A stretch of DNA of 8,450 nucleotides, taken from NCBI GenBank assembly GCA_947097615.1, contig CAMURX010000068.1, positions 1-8,450 of the forward strand, in the 5' to 3' direction. Made by a program: the position numbers and the translations under genes. Source of the stretch: an uncultured Neisseria sp. (GTDB lineage: Bacteria; Pseudomonadota; Gammaproteobacteria; Burkholderiales; Neisseriaceae). Below, in pieces: positions 7,816-8,450 of this stretch. Position 1 is the first letter of the stretch. Every line of letters begins with the position of its first letter. Under the pieces are notes generated by a model. The model was given only the letters and a program-made list of their open reading frames with translations, was not told where the DNA came from and searched no databases.

Positions 7816-8450
<635 letters not shown>

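Overview
This window is chromosomal DNA from a GC-rich member of the Neisseriaceae, most likely a commensal Neisseria. The strongest sign is the DNA uptake sequence (DUS) in the 12-mer form AGGCCGTCTGAA (the AG-DUS dialect). It occurs many times between genes, often as inverted pairs, with one variant copy inside a gene. N. meningitidis and N. gonorrhoeae mostly use ATGCCGTCTGAA, so a pathogenic species is less likely. The species cannot be fixed from this sequence alone. Gene content (tandem bfrA-bfrB, secA, typA) also fits Neisseria.

Layout. Six genes run on the minus strand and one on the plus strand. Reading from high to low coordinates on the minus strand: bfrA (7417-6953) and bfrB (6928-6455) form a two-gene operon that ends at a textbook intrinsic terminator (6361-6395). 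Next is an FAHD1-like fumarylacetoacetate hydrolase-family enzyme (6213-5539), followed by a DUS cluster and a hairpin with a U-rich tail. Then come secA (5340-2572), with its own extended -10 promoter and a strong terminator (2508-2549), and a large secreted TPR protein (2317-443). Last is an unrecognised gene (246-1) that runs off the left edge. On the plus strand, typA/bipA starts at 7816 and runs off the right edge. It is divergent from bfrA, with about 400 bases between them.

How the genes relate. bfrA and bfrB are a functional pair. By alignment to E. coli bacterioferritin, BfrA keeps the ferroxidase residues but lacks the haem Met, while BfrB keeps the haem Met but has lost three ferroxidase ligands. 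The two probably co-assemble into an iron-storage shell. A partial Fur-box match lies just upstream of the bfrA -35. secA is the preprotein translocase motor; the TPR protein has a signal peptide and is probably a Sec client, but nothing else ties it to secA. The other genes look like independent housekeeping units separated by terminators.

No insertion sequence, prophage, CRISPR array, tRNA, rRNA or toxin-antitoxin module is visible. I see no new multi-gene system. The items most worth a second look are the split Bfr active sites, the three-copy DUS clusters and the unidentified partial gene at the left edge.
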